In this document: positions 32,633 to 41,019 of the stretch, piece after piece
Layout of the letters: every line of letters starts with the position of its first letter
Numbering within the stretch: position 1 is the first letter of the stretch
From: Collinsella sp.
GTDB lineage: Bacteria; Actinomycetota; Coriobacteriia; Coriobacteriales; Coriobacteriaceae
Direction: 5' to 3'
DNA length: 64,000 nucleotides
Assembly: GCA_019419545.1 (NCBI GenBank)
Contig: DXZT01000036.1
Span: 4,888 to 68,887 of the forward strand
The notes under the pieces: model-generated
What the model was told of the DNA's origin: nothing
Seen by the model: only the letters and a program-made list of their open reading frames with translations
Database searches by the model: none
Program-made: the position numbers and the translations under genes

Positions 32633-33556
32633 CTATGCGTCCGCGTGAACGAGCAAGCAGCGAAGCGTACCGGAGCAACCCTCGTAGGGGCGCTTACCGG
32701 CGCCGTAGCCGACGGCCTCGATGCGGTAGCGGGCCGGCAGGTGCTCGGACGTGCGCAGTGCGGCGACGATGGCGGCGCCCGTGGGCGTCACGAGCTCGCC
32801 GGCGACCGGTGCGGGCGTGAGGGCGATATTGCCTGCTTGGCATAGGTTGACGACGGCGGGCACCGGGATGGGCATAAGGCCGTGGGCGCAGTGGATGGTA
32901 CCGTGACCCTCGGAGAGCGACTCAACCACGATGTCCTCAATACCCAGGTCATCGAGGCAGATGGCGACAGAGCAGACGTCGACGATAGAGTCGACGGCGC
33001 CCACCTCGTGGAACATGACGGTCTCGGGCGTTTTGCCGTGTGCCTTGGCCTCGGCGGCGGCGAGCGCGGTAAAGATGGCGAGCACACGACGCTTGGCGCC
33101 ATCGCTCAGCTGCGAGCCATCGATGATGGCGGTGACGTCCGCCAAAGAACGGTGGTGATGATGGTGGGCGTGATGGTGACCCTCGTGGCCATGACCGTGA
33201 GCCTCATGGTCATGATCGTGGCAGTGTTCGTGTTCGTGCTCGTCATGGTCATGATGGTGGTGCTCATGCTCATGCTCATGCATATGCTCGACAGCTGCTT
33301 CGTTGCCGTAGAGCCAGGCCATATCGTGATCATGGTTTTCGAGGCCCTCTGCAAGCTGAACGTCAAAGTCATAGGCGTCGATGCCGTGCTTGTTTACGCG
33401 CGTGACGGCAATCGAAAAGCCGTTGACCGGCAACGTGGCGAGCTGTTCGCGCAGGTGCTCCTCGCTGGCGCCCAGGTCGAGCAAGGCCGCAACGGTCATA
33501 TCGCCGCTGATGCCCGAGGTGCCGTCGATGATAAGCGTGTGCTGATGGTTGGACAT
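32633..33556 (-). CDS. larC: Nickel insertion protein LarC, N-terminal (LarC1) part only
   Basis: LarC inserts nickel into the pyridinium dithiocarboxylate precursor to finish the LarA cofactor. The 307-residue protein matches the first (LarC1) half of the DUF111 family: IDGTSGISGDMTVAALLDLG at the start, FHEVGAVDSIVDV, SEGHGTIHCAHGLMPIPVPAV, ELVTPTGAAI, and the end GYGAGKRPYEGCSGTLRCLLV. The C-terminal LarC2 domain is missing; the next gene starts at once. Between about residues 90 and 136 a metal-binding tract holds 26 His in 46 residues. In lactobacilli LarC1 and LarC2 are joined by ribosomal frameshifting; here no LarC2 frame follows. AAGGAG sits 6 bp before ATG 33556. Confidence 0.9.
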   Translation of the reverse strand: MSNHQHTLIIDGTSGISGDMTVAALLDLGASEEHLREQLATLPVNGFSIAVTRVNKHGIDAYDFDVQLAEGLENHDHDMAWLYGNEAAVEHMHEHEHEHHHHDHDEHEHEHCHDHDHEAHGHGHEGHHHAHHHHHRSLADVTAIIDGSQLSDGAKRRVLAIFTALAAAEAKAHGKTPETVMFHEVGAVDSIVDVCSVAICLDDLGIEDIVVESLSEGHGTIHCAHGLMPIPVPAVVNLCQAGNIALTPAPVAGELVTPTGAAIVAALRTSEHLPARYRIEAVGYGAGKRPYEGCSGTLRCLLVHADA

Positions 33557-33566
33557 GGGATGCTCC

Positions 33567-34349
33567 TTAGCGGGCGCAGGGCGTGCCGGCACTCAGATGA
33601 TTGATGAGACTTGCCTGGTAGGCGGCACCAAAGCCGTTGTCGATATTGACGACCGAGACGCCGCTGGCGCAGGAGTTGAGCATGGCGAGCAGCGCGGCCA
33701 CGCCACCAAAGTTCGCGCCGTAGCCCACGCTGGTGGGAACGGCGATGACCGGGCAACTCACCAGGCCGCCGATGACGCTCGCCAGGGCGCCTTCCATGCC
33801 GGCGATGGCGATGACCACCTGTGCCTGGGCAAGTTCCTCGACATGCGCGAGCAGACGGTGCAGACCGGCGACACCCACGTCGTAGAGGCGGTCGACCTCG
33901 TTGCCATAGAACTCGGCCGTCAATGCGGCTTCCTCGGCGACGGGCAGGTCGCTCGTGCCGGCGCAGGCGACAACGATGCATCCGTTTCCGGTAGGGGAGG
34001 GCTTGCCGCCCACGAGGGCGAGCTGGGCGTCCGGGACATATCCCAGGTCGATGCTGTTGCCGAGAAGCTCAGCGGTGCGCGCAGCTTTTTTGGCATCCAG
34101 GCGCGTGACCAGGATGCGCTCCTGGCCGGCATCGCGCAGCGCTTCGATAATGGCGGCAATCTGATCGGCGGTTTTACCGGCACCGTAGACAACCTCGCCG
34201 GCTCCCTGGCGCACCCCGCGCAAAAGATCGAGCTGCGCAAAGCCCAAATCGGCAGTCGGAGCCGTCTGGATGCGCGTGAGGGCGACGGCCGGGGTGACTG
34301 CCCCGCCGGCAACATCGCTCAGTAACTGCTCAAGATCTCGCTTATCCAT
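33567..34349 (-). CDS. larB: Pyridinium-3,5-biscarboxylic acid mononucleotide synthase
   Basis: LarB carboxylates and hydrolyses nicotinic acid adenine dinucleotide to give the backbone of the nickel-pincer cofactor. The 260-residue protein has a LarB-specific N-terminal half (LTRIQTAPTADLGFAQLDLLRGVRQG is its conserved region, containing FAQLD and RGVRQG) and a PurE-like C-terminal half (AIAGMEGALASVIGGL, VPTSVGYGANFGGVAALLAML). ATG 34349 has GAAGGGA 7 bp upstream. It is the first gene of larB-larC-tetR, 10 bp before larC. larE, the sulfur transferase that completes the pathway, is not in the window. Confidence 0.93.
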   Translation of the reverse strand: MDKRDLEQLLSDVAGGAVTPAVALTRIQTAPTADLGFAQLDLLRGVRQGAGEVVYGAGKTADQIAAIIEALRDAGQERILVTRLDAKKAARTAELLGNSIDLGYVPDAQLALVGGKPSPTGNGCIVVACAGTSDLPVAEEAALTAEFYGNEVDRLYDVGVAGLHRLLAHVEELAQAQVVIAIAGMEGALASVIGGLVSCPVIAVPTSVGYGANFGGVAALLAMLNSCASGVSVVNIDNGFGAAYQASLINHLSAGTPCAR

Positions 34350-34393
34350 ATATGTTCCCTTCGACGGCGCAAAGTCTAGCACTCAAAGGGTAT

Positions 34394-34427
34394 GTTTCCG
34401 AACACTAAGACAAAATTGTTCGGAAAC
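34394..34427 (-). promoter_or_regulatory. Palindromic operator over the larB promoter
   Basis: GTTTCCGAACA (34394-34404) and TGTTCGGAAAC (34417-34427) form perfect 11-bp arms with a 12-bp spacer. On the minus strand TTCGGA of one arm can serve as -35, 18 bp from TAGACT (34372-34377 region). A repressor bound here would block larB transcription; the TetR gene of the same operon is the obvious candidate. Confidence 0.6.
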
Positions 34428-34463
34428 TATAGGACAGACTGATTCAATTGTTAGACGGATCGA

Positions 34464-35099
34464 CTAGTCACGCAGGATGATGTCCATGGCGAGCATCAGA
34501 TTGCGCTCGTCGATGGCAAACGGGGCGGCCTCGCGCGTCTTGGGCTTGGCACAAAACGCGATGCCCGTGCCCGCGGCCTGGATCATGGGGATGTCGTTGG
34601 CACCGTCGCCGATCGCGACGGTGTGGGCCATATCGACGCCGCACTCAACTGCCCAGTCCAGCAGCTGGATGAGCTTGGACTCCTTGGTCACAATGTCTGC
34701 CGCCAGCTTGCCGGTGAGCTTGCCGTCTACGACTTCTAGGCGGTTAGCCAGGCAAAAGTCGATGCCCGCGGCTTCCACGATCTTGTCGGCAACCTCGTGG
34801 AAGCCGCCACTCACGACGCCGACCTTCCAGCCCTTGCTGTGTGCCGAGCGCACAAGCTCCAACGCGCCGGGGGTAAATGTCACGCGTTCAAAGGTGCGCT
34901 CGAATACGCTCTCGTCCAAGCCGGCAAGCAGCCCCACGCGCTCCTCGAGCGCCTGCTTAAAGTCAAGCTCGCCGCGCATGGCGCGCTCAGTGATCTGCGC
35001 CACTTGCTCGCCCACGCCGGCCTCCTCGCCCAACAGGTCGATGACTTCCTGGTTGATGAGCGTGGAGTCGATATCCATAACGATGAGGCGTGCAGTCAT
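34464..35099 (-). CDS. serB: Phosphoserine phosphatase
   Basis: Last step of L-serine synthesis. The 211-residue HAD phosphatase shows MDIDSTLI (nucleophile Asp and general acid Asp), the helical cap insert (GVGEQVAQITERAMRGELDF), motif II in VGVVSGGF, the lysine in VTKESK and motif III GDGANDIPMI. It has only the catalytic domain, without the ACT region of longer SerB proteins. ATG 35099 has GGAAAGG 8 bp upstream. It is monocistronic and divergent from aspS. Confidence 0.93.
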   Translation of the reverse strand: MTARLIVMDIDSTLINQEVIDLLGEEAGVGEQVAQITERAMRGELDFKQALEERVGLLAGLDESVFERTFERVTFTPGALELVRSAHSKGWKVGVVSGGFHEVADKIVEAAGIDFCLANRLEVVDGKLTGKLAADIVTKESKLIQLLDWAVECGVDMAHTVAIGDGANDIPMIQAAGTGIAFCAKPKTREAAPFAIDERNLMLAMDIILRD

Positions 35100-35292
35100 G
35101 GCGGGCCTTTCCGAGTGCAGTTGTATTGGGGCACATTGTCGCACGCGGCGCGCCTTGGCGACGGCCACGGTGCGTCAATTGTTTCGTCTCCGTCAAGTCT
35201 TTGGGCGGGAGCTACTTTTCCGCGGCGCATCGACACAGGTGCGATAAGATAGAACGCCATGTCCGGCTGCGCGGTTTACGCAGGCCGGGCAA

Positions 35293-35335
35293 ATCTGTAC
35301 GACGCCGCCCGGAACGACACGGGGCGGCACAGATC
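35293..35335 (+). other. Structured aspS leader hairpin
   Basis: ATCTGT/ACAGAT enclose GCCGCCC/GGGCGGC in the 5' leader, directly before AAAGGAGGATC of aspS. A second pairing (CCGGC...GCCGG, 35262-35288) precedes it. I see no T-box sequence, so a regulatory role is only possible. Confidence 0.4.
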
Positions 35336-35355
35336 CATAAAGGAGGATCACTGGT

Positions 35356-37143
35356 ATGAGCCAGACCCGTCCCATCGACGAGCATTCCATGCACACCCGT
35401 ACCTGCGGCGAGCTTCGCCGCGAGAACGTGGGCGAAGAGGTCACCCTCACCGGTTGGGTGAGCCGTCGCCGCGACCACGGCGGCCTAATCTTTTGCGACC
35501 TTCGCGACCGTGAGGGCATCACGCAGCTCACCTTCGACCCCGAGCACTCCGACGGCGATGCCTTTAAGATCGCCGAGACCATGCGTCCCGAGTGGCCCAT
35601 CAAGATCCACGGCGTTGTGCGCGCCCGTGGCGAGGAGACCACCAACGCCAAGCTTGCGACCGGCGAGATCGAGGTTCTGACCGACCACGCCGAGGTGCTC
35701 AACACGTCCGTCACCCCGCCGTTCCAGATCGAGGACGGCATCGAGACCAGCGAGGACACCCGCCTGCGCTATCGCTATCTGGACCTTCGTCGTCCCGAGA
35801 TGATGGCCAACCTCAAGCTGCGCTCCGACTTTACCTTTGCCATTCGTGAGGCGCTGCACAACCGTGAGTTCATGGAGGTCGAGACGCCCTCCCTGTTTAA
35901 GTCCACGCCCGAGGGCGCTCGCGACTTCATCGTTCCCAGCCGTATTCAGCCGGGCAACTTCTACGCCCTGCCGCAGTCCCCGCAGCTCCTGAAGCAGCTG
36001 CTTATGGTCGGTGGCGTCGAGCGCTACTATCAGGTTGCCAAGTGCTTCCGCGACGAGGACCTGCGTGCCGACCGTCAGCCCGAGTTCACCCAGGTCGATA
36101 TCGAGATGTCCTTCGTGGACCAGAACGACGTTATGAGCGCGCTCGAAGAGGTCCTGGCCGACGCCTTCGGCCGCATGGGTGTCGAGATGCCCACGCCGCT
36201 GCGTCGCATGGACTACTGGGAGGCCATGGACACCTATGGCTCCGACAAGCCCGATACTCGCTACGGCATGCACCTGGTCGACCTGACCGACATCTTTGCC
36301 AACTCCAAGTTCAAGGTCTTCGCGACCGCCGCAAACGAGGAGGGCTCTGTCGTCAAGGCCATCAACGCCAAGGGCGCCGGTGCCTGGGCACGTGCCAAGA
36401 TCGATAAGCTCGCCGGCGTGGCCTCCACGTTTGGCGCCAAGGGCCTGGCCTGGATCGCTTTCCGCGAGGATGGCTCCATCAACAGCCCCATCGTCAAGTT
36501 CTTCTCGGACGAGGAGATGGCTGCCCTGCGCGAGCGCATGGACGTCGAGCCCGGCGACCTTGTGATGTTCGCCGCCGGCCCGCGCCTGCTCTCCGACGAG
36601 ATCCTGGGCGGCATGCGTTCCCACATGGCCAATGCGCTCGAGGTCAAGCGCGAGGGCCACGACTTCCTGTGGGTCGTCAACTTCCCGCTGTTCCACTGGG
36701 ACGAGGATCGCAAGGCCTATGCTGCCGAGCACCAGCCCTTTACCCTGCCGACCGAGACCGACATCGCCAAGATCGAGGCCGACCCGCTGGCAGCCGGCTC
36801 TTGCACCTACGACTTTGTCATGGACGGCTTTGAGGCCGGTGGCGGCGGTATGCGTATCCACAACGCCGAGATGCAGATGTCCATGCTCAAGCTTCTGGGC
36901 TTTACCGAGGAGCGCGCCGAGTCTCAGTTCGGCTTCCTCATGGAGGCGCTCAAGTTTGGTGCGCCCCCGATGGGCGGTTTCGCTCTGGGCCTGGACCGCG
37001 TGTGCATGCTGCTCACCGGCTCCGACTCCATTCGCGACGTCATGGCGTTCCCCAAGACGGCCAGCGGCTCCGACCTCATGTCGGGCGCCCCGAGTGCCGT
37101 TTCCGGCGCCCAGCTCAAGGACGTCAGCCTGCGCTTGATGTAG
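35356..37143 (+). CDS. aspS: Aspartyl-tRNA synthetase
   Basis: Class II synthetase of bacterial type, 595 residues. An N-terminal OB anticodon domain (GWVSRRRDHGGLIFCDLRD) precedes motif 1 (around REFMEVETPSLFKSTPEGARDF), the flipping loop, motif 2 (CFRDEDLRADRQPEFTQVDIEM), the bacterial GAD insertion domain (about 290-420), and motif 3 (GFALGLDRVCMLLTG). AAAGGAGGATCACTGG precedes ATG 35356. Whether it also charges tRNA-Asn cannot be decided without knowing if gatCAB or asnS is present. Confidence 0.97.
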   Translation: MSQTRPIDEHSMHTRTCGELRRENVGEEVTLTGWVSRRRDHGGLIFCDLRDREGITQLTFDPEHSDGDAFKIAETMRPEWPIKIHGVVRARGEETTNAKLATGEIEVLTDHAEVLNTSVTPPFQIEDGIETSEDTRLRYRYLDLRRPEMMANLKLRSDFTFAIREALHNREFMEVETPSLFKSTPEGARDFIVPSRIQPGNFYALPQSPQLLKQLLMVGGVERYYQVAKCFRDEDLRADRQPEFTQVDIEMSFVDQNDVMSALEEVLADAFGRMGVEMPTPLRRMDYWEAMDTYGSDKPDTRYGMHLVDLTDIFANSKFKVFATAANEEGSVVKAINAKGAGAWARAKIDKLAGVASTFGAKGLAWIAFREDGSINSPIVKFFSDEEMAALRERMDVEPGDLVMFAAGPRLLSDEILGGMRSHMANALEVKREGHDFLWVVNFPLFHWDEDRKAYAAEHQPFTLPTETDIAKIEADPLAAGSCTYDFVMDGFEAGGGGMRIHNAEMQMSMLKLLGFTEERAESQFGFLMEALKFGAPPMGGFALGLDRVCMLLTGSDSIRDVMAFPKTASGSDLMSGAPSAVSGAQLKDVSLRLM

Positions 37144-37166
37144 GCGAGCGGCCACAAATTGCTTGC

Positions 37167-37201
37167 AACGAGGGAAGGACGTGTGCCTTCCCTCGTTTTT
37201 T
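37167..37201 (+). terminator. Terminator after aspS
   Basis: AACGAGGGAAGG and CCTTCCCTCGTT form a perfect 12-bp stem, 7-nt loop, then TTTTTAT. Confidence 0.9.
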
Positions 37202-37375
37202 ATGCGCGGGCGTTGCGAGGGCATAGGTTGACCGGACGTGGCGGAAACTGTGTCCCATCGTTGACGCTCGAAGTGGGATGCGGTTTCCATCCCGCCCTCA
37301 ACAAGCATCTAACGCTACAATAACTACCACGTGGCTGGGTTTGCCGGCCGAATGTGCGACGTCGTGGGAGGGGAC

Positions 37376-37624
37376 ATGGTCGAGTTTACAAAGACGATTA
37401 AAGATCCGTTGGGATTGCATGCCCGCCCGGTTGCGCTGCTCTATGACATTATTGCCAAGCATCGTAGCAACGTATCGGTCAGCATCGGCGATCGCCATAC
37501 CGACGGCCGCGATGTGATGGGGCTCATGGCTCTCTACGGCGAATGTGGCGAAGACATCGTGTTCCGCGTTTCGGGCGTGGATGAGGCCTCCTGCGTCACG
37601 TCGATCAGAAACCTCTCGATTTAA
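37376..37624 (+). CDS. HPr-family phosphocarrier with Asp at position 46
   Basis: An 82-residue HPr-like protein. The phosphorylatable H15 is in GLHARPVA, as in all PTS HPr proteins. The second regulatory site, normally Ser46 in a KSIMG-type segment, reads R45-D-V-M-G49, so position 46 is Asp. That removes the HPr kinase target and resembles a permanently Ser-phosphorylated form. ATG 37376 is chosen because GGGAGGGGAC precedes it; the longer frame from 37331 lacks conservation. Enzyme I is not adjacent. It may be the main HPr of a lineage without HPr kinase, or a paralog dedicated to another transfer. Confidence 0.88.
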   Translation: MVEFTKTIKDPLGLHARPVALLYDIIAKHRSNVSVSIGDRHTDGRDVMGLMALYGECGEDIVFRVSGVDEASCVTSIRNLSI

Positions 37625-37679
37625 CCGCAATAATGTGGCAAAGGGGCAGCCCCCTCTGTTGCATAAATTGGTATGACAA

Positions 37680-37720
37680 GGCACCGCAAAGAGACAGTCT
37701 TTGCGATGCCTCTTTTGTTT
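37680..37720 (+). terminator. Terminator after the HPr gene
   Basis: A 13-bp stem (37680-37692 with 37698-37710, one mismatch) is followed by TCTTTTGTTT. Confidence 0.8.
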
Positions 37721-37763
37721 CATATAGGAAACTTTTTCGAAATCTGAATAGGGACCCTTTCCA

Positions 37764-37817
37764 AAAAGTTAACCACGTGCTAGTTTACTAAAGCGAACAT
37801 AGACGTGGTTAACTTTT
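37764..37817 (+). promoter_or_regulatory. 15-bp inverted repeat upstream of feoA
   Basis: AAAAGTTAACCACGT (37764-37778) and ACGTGGTTAACTTTT (37803-37817) are exact complements with a 24-bp AT-rich spacer that would hold the promoter. The motif GTGGTTAACT recurs once at 40996-41005 before the small feo-linked gene. It could be a regulator operator or an mRNA hairpin. Confidence 0.55.
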
Positions 37818-37859
37818 ATCGCGTCGATGTCGAGGACGAACTGACGTTAGGAGCCACTC

Positions 37860-38102
37860 ATGTCTTGCGGACCGCAGATGCCGGCCATGCCGCTTTCGAT
37901 GGTAAAAGCGGGCGAAACCGTGCGCGTGTCTCGTGTAAAGGGCAATGAGGACATGAAGCACCACCTCAAGGACCTCGGCTTTGTCGAGGGCAACGAAATC
38001 CACGTGGTGAGCTCGAGTGGCGCCAATATCATCGTCACCGTGCTGGGCGCACGCTTTGGTATCGATTCCAAGGTTGCCATGCACATCATGACCGTCGGTT
38101 AG
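37860..38102 (+). CDS. feoA: FeoA-domain protein (first)
   Basis: An 80-residue SH3-like FeoA protein, an accessory factor for ferrous iron uptake by FeoB. Core: VKAGETVRVSRVKGNEDMKHHLKDLGFVEGNEIHVVS with a C-terminal beta strand pattern ending KVAMHIMTVG. It carries a short Met/Cys/Pro-rich N-terminal extension (MSCGPQMPAMPLSM) with possible metal ligands. Start ATG 37860 after AGGAG. First gene of feoA-feoA-feoB. Confidence 0.9.
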   Translation: MSCGPQMPAMPLSMVKAGETVRVSRVKGNEDMKHHLKDLGFVEGNEIHVVSSSGANIIVTVLGARFGIDSKVAMHIMTVG

Positions 38103-38141
38103 TCCGCAGCATTTCATAAAAACCGAAAGGGGGACAAGAGG

Positions 38142-38363
38142 ATGAAGACGTTGGGTGACGTTAAGGTGGGCGAGAGCTCCACTATCGTCAAGCTTCACGG
38201 TGAGGGTGCGCTTCGCCGCCACCTTATGGACTTGGGGCTCATCAAGGGCACTTCGTTCAAGGTCGTGAAGGTTGCACCGCTCGGTGATCCGGTCGAGATC
38301 AACGTGCGTGGCTACGAGCTTTCCATCCGCAAGGAGGAGGCGGCCGTCGTCGAGGTCCAGTAA
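38142..38363 (+). CDS. feoA: FeoA-domain protein (second)
   Basis: A 73-residue FeoA-domain protein (VKVGESSTIVKLHGEGALRRHLMDLGLIKGTSFKVVKVAPLGDPVEI region, with the family-typical RRHLMDLGL and the PLGDP turn). It is closer to canonical FeoA than the preceding copy. It lies 39 bp after the first copy and 123 bp before feoB, and is preceded by AAAGGGGGACAAG. Tandem feoA genes are known in Gram-positive feo operons. Confidence 0.9.
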   Translation: MKTLGDVKVGESSTIVKLHGEGALRRHLMDLGLIKGTSFKVVKVAPLGDPVEINVRGYELSIRKEEAAVVEVQ

Positions 38364-38394
38364 GGGCTCGCGACGTATATTTCTGCAGATAAAG

Positions 38395-38413
38395 TTAGGT
38401 TTTTCTAACTTAA
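38395..38413 (+). promoter_or_regulatory. IdeR/DtxR-like iron box before feoB
   Basis: TTAGGTTTTTCTAACTTAA matches the IdeR/DtxR consensus TTAGGTTAGSCTAACCTAA at 15 of 19 positions and is a near-perfect palindrome. It lies 74 bp before feoB. Iron-loaded repressor binding here would give feoB its own iron control inside the operon. Confidence 0.6.
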
Positions 38414-38486
38414 TGCTGCAACTTTGAAGCACATTATCCAGCCTGCGTGGAGAAAGCAGCGCAGGCACACAAGGAAGAAGGATTGA

Positions 38487-40814
38487 ATGGCGGATTCTCA
38501 GATCCATGTCGCGCTGGCGGGTAACCCCAACTGCGGCAAGACCACGCTTTTCAACCTGATCACCGGCGCCAACGGCTACGTTGGCAACTGGCCCGGCGTC
38601 ACGGTTGAGAAAAAGGAGGCCAAGCTCCTAAGCGACAAGAACGTTACCATCACGGACCTCCCCGGCATCTACTCGCTTTCCCCCTACAGCCCCGAGGAGC
38701 AGTGCTCGCGCGACTACCTCATGAGCGGCGAGCCCGATGTGGTCGTCCAGGTTGTCGATGCCACCAACCTCGAGCGCAACCTATACCTGGCGCTTCAGGT
38801 CATCGAGACCGGCCTGCCTGTGGTCGTCGCCCTCAACATGGCCGACTTGGTCGAGAAGAACGGCGACAAGATCGACACGGACAGGCTCTCCAAGAAGCTC
38901 GGCTGCCCGGTCATGATGATCTCGGCCCTTAAGAACAAGGGTATCAAGGAGCTGTTCGAGCAGGTCAAGAAGTCGGCGGCTGCCAAGGCCGACGCGCCGG
39001 CGCACAGGTTCGATTCCGCCATCGAGGACGTTCTGACCCACATCGAGAACAACCTGCCGGCGAGCGTTCCCGCTAACAAGCGCCGCTACTACGCTGTCAA
39101 GCTGTTTGAGCGCGATGCGGACGCCTGCAAGCTCATCAATCTCACCAAGGAGAAGGCCGCTCGCGTGGAGGAGCTGGTCGCCCAGTGCGAGCAGGACTGC
39201 GACGACGACGCCGAGTCCATCATCACCGGCGAGCGTTACGGCGTGATTGCCCACATCATTGACGAGTGCCTCACCAAGGCTCCGGCAAAGATGAGCACCT
39301 CCGAGAAGATCGACCGCGTGGTTACCAACCGTATCCTGGGCCTGCCGATCTTTGTGGTCATCATGTTCTGCGTGTACTACATCGCCGTTTCTACCTTGGG
39401 CGGCACGGTGACCGACTTCACCAACGACCAGCTCTTTGGTACCGACGGTTGGTATGTGCTCGGCCAGGGTCGCGACGCCTACGACGCAGCTGTCGAGGCC
39501 GCGGGCGATGCTGCCGATTCGGTTGACCCGGCGGAGTATGGCCCGTATGTTCCGGGTATTACCACCATGGTCCACGACGCCCTTGTGGCGGGCGGCACCG
39601 AGGACGGTGGCCTGGTCGATTCGCTGGTCTGCGACGGCATTGTCGGCGGCCTGGGCGCCATCTTCGGCTTTGTGCCGCAGATGTTCCTGCTGTTCGTCAT
39701 GCTGTCCTTCCTGGAGGACTGCGGCTACATGGCCCGCGTCGCCTTCATCATGGACCGCGTGTTCCGCCGCTTTGGCCTGTCCGGTAAGTCGTTCATCCCC
39801 ATGCTCGTATCCTCGGGCTGCGGCGTCCCCGGCGTAATGGCCACCAAGACCATCGAGAACGAGAAGGACCGCCGCATGACGGTCATGACCACCACGTTTA
39901 TTCCCTGTGGCGCTAAGCTGCCGATCATCGCCCTGCTCATGGGTTCCATCATCGGCGATTCTTCCACCACCGCCGCGTGGATCAGCCCGCTCTTCTACTT
40001 CCTGGGCGTCTTCGCCGTCATCGCCTCGGGCCTCATGCTCAAGAAGACCAAGCTCTTCGCCGGCCGTCCGACGCCGTTCGTTATGGAGCTTCCCGCCTAC
40101 CACTTCCCGGCGATCCGCTCTTGGGCGCTGCATGTGTGGGAGCGCTGCTGGGCCTTTATCAAGAAGGCCGGCACGGTCATTTTCGCGTCCACCGTCGTGG
40201 TTTGGTTCCTGTCCAACTTTGGTAGCTACAACGGCACGTTTGGCTTCCTGCCTGCTATGGAGGGCATCCCCGAGGAGTTCATGGACTACTCCGTGCTTGC
40301 CATGCTGGGCAACCTGGTTGCTTGGATCTTCGCCCCGCTCGGCTTTAGCACCTGGCAGGCCACCGCGCTGACTGTCTCTGGCCTTGTCGCTAAGGAGAAC
40401 GTCGTCGCCACCGCCGGTTCGCTGCTGTCCGTGGCTGACGCCGGCGAGACCGACCCGAGCCTGTGGACCGCGTTCGCCGGCATGTTCCCGACTATGGGCG
40501 CTTGCGTTGCCTTTGGTGCGTTCAACCTGCTGTGCGCTCCGTGCTTTGCCGCTATGGGCACTATCCGCAACCAGATGGATTCCGGCAAGTGGACTGCGAT
40601 TGCCATCGGCTACGAGTGCGCCTTCGCTTGGGTTATCGGCCTGTTCATCAACCAGTTCTACAACCTGCTTGTTCTGGGTCAGTTTGGCTTCTGGACGGTT
40701 GTGGCTATCGTGCTGCTGGTCGCGATGCTCTTCCAGATCTTCCGTCCCATGCCCAAACATGTATGGACCGACGAGGACGAGACCAACACTGCTTCCGCCG
40801 CAGTTTCCGCTTAA
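38487..40814 (+). CDS. feoB: Ferrous iron transport protein B
   Basis: A 775-residue inner-membrane Fe(II) transporter. The N-terminal G domain has G1 GNPNCGKTT (12-20), the GVTVE switch, G3 DLPGIYSL and G4 NMAD, followed by the helical GDI domain (about 170-265). The membrane part starts near residue 285 and contains the conserved SSGCGVPGVMATKT segment and the gate region PCGAKLPII. Start ATG 38487 after GGAAGAAGGA. Upstream lies an IdeR-like box. The last 30 residues are hydrophilic. Confidence 0.95.
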   Translation: MADSQIHVALAGNPNCGKTTLFNLITGANGYVGNWPGVTVEKKEAKLLSDKNVTITDLPGIYSLSPYSPEEQCSRDYLMSGEPDVVVQVVDATNLERNLYLALQVIETGLPVVVALNMADLVEKNGDKIDTDRLSKKLGCPVMMISALKNKGIKELFEQVKKSAAAKADAPAHRFDSAIEDVLTHIENNLPASVPANKRRYYAVKLFERDADACKLINLTKEKAARVEELVAQCEQDCDDDAESIITGERYGVIAHIIDECLTKAPAKMSTSEKIDRVVTNRILGLPIFVVIMFCVYYIAVSTLGGTVTDFTNDQLFGTDGWYVLGQGRDAYDAAVEAAGDAADSVDPAEYGPYVPGITTMVHDALVAGGTEDGGLVDSLVCDGIVGGLGAIFGFVPQMFLLFVMLSFLEDCGYMARVAFIMDRVFRRFGLSGKSFIPMLVSSGCGVPGVMATKTIENEKDRRMTVMTTTFIPCGAKLPIIALLMGSIIGDSSTTAAWISPLFYFLGVFAVIASGLMLKKTKLFAGRPTPFVMELPAYHFPAIRSWALHVWERCWAFIKKAGTVIFASTVVVWFLSNFGSYNGTFGFLPAMEGIPEEFMDYSVLAMLGNLVAWIFAPLGFSTWQATALTVSGLVAKENVVATAGSLLSVADAGETDPSLWTAFAGMFPTMGACVAFGAFNLLCAPCFAAMGTIRNQMDSGKWTAIAIGYECAFAWVIGLFINQFYNLLVLGQFGFWTVVAIVLLVAMLFQIFRPMPKHVWTDEDETNTASAAVSA

Positions 40815-40843
40815 GTCCGAATAAGGATTAACCCCTTTCCATG

Positions 40844-40876
40844 AGCCCGGGTGTCCCAGCGACACTCGGGCTTTTT
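40844..40876 (+). terminator. Terminator after feoB
   Basis: A 12-bp stem (AGCCCGGGTGTC against GACACTCGGGCT) with loop CCAGC is followed by TTTT. Confidence 0.85.
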
Positions 40877-41019
40877 GGTGCAATGGGGGGCAGATTGCTT
40901 TGCTCCAGAAGTTAAGATGTGGCGTTTCCGCAGATAAAACCGACCAAAATAAACCTGTCCCTTTTTGGTAGGTGGAGAATGGGGTAAAGTAAGTGGTGGT
41001 TAACTAGAGGAGGCTTACT

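Noticed and set aside
35169..35355. T-box riboswitch before aspS
   Set aside because: Hairpins exist in the leader, but the T-box bulge sequence and a specifier loop with terminator/antiterminator pair are not present.
38781..40883. 700-codon minus-strand frame opposite feoB
   Set aside because: Shadow frame rich in His, Asp and Gln; feoB on the plus strand is unambiguous.
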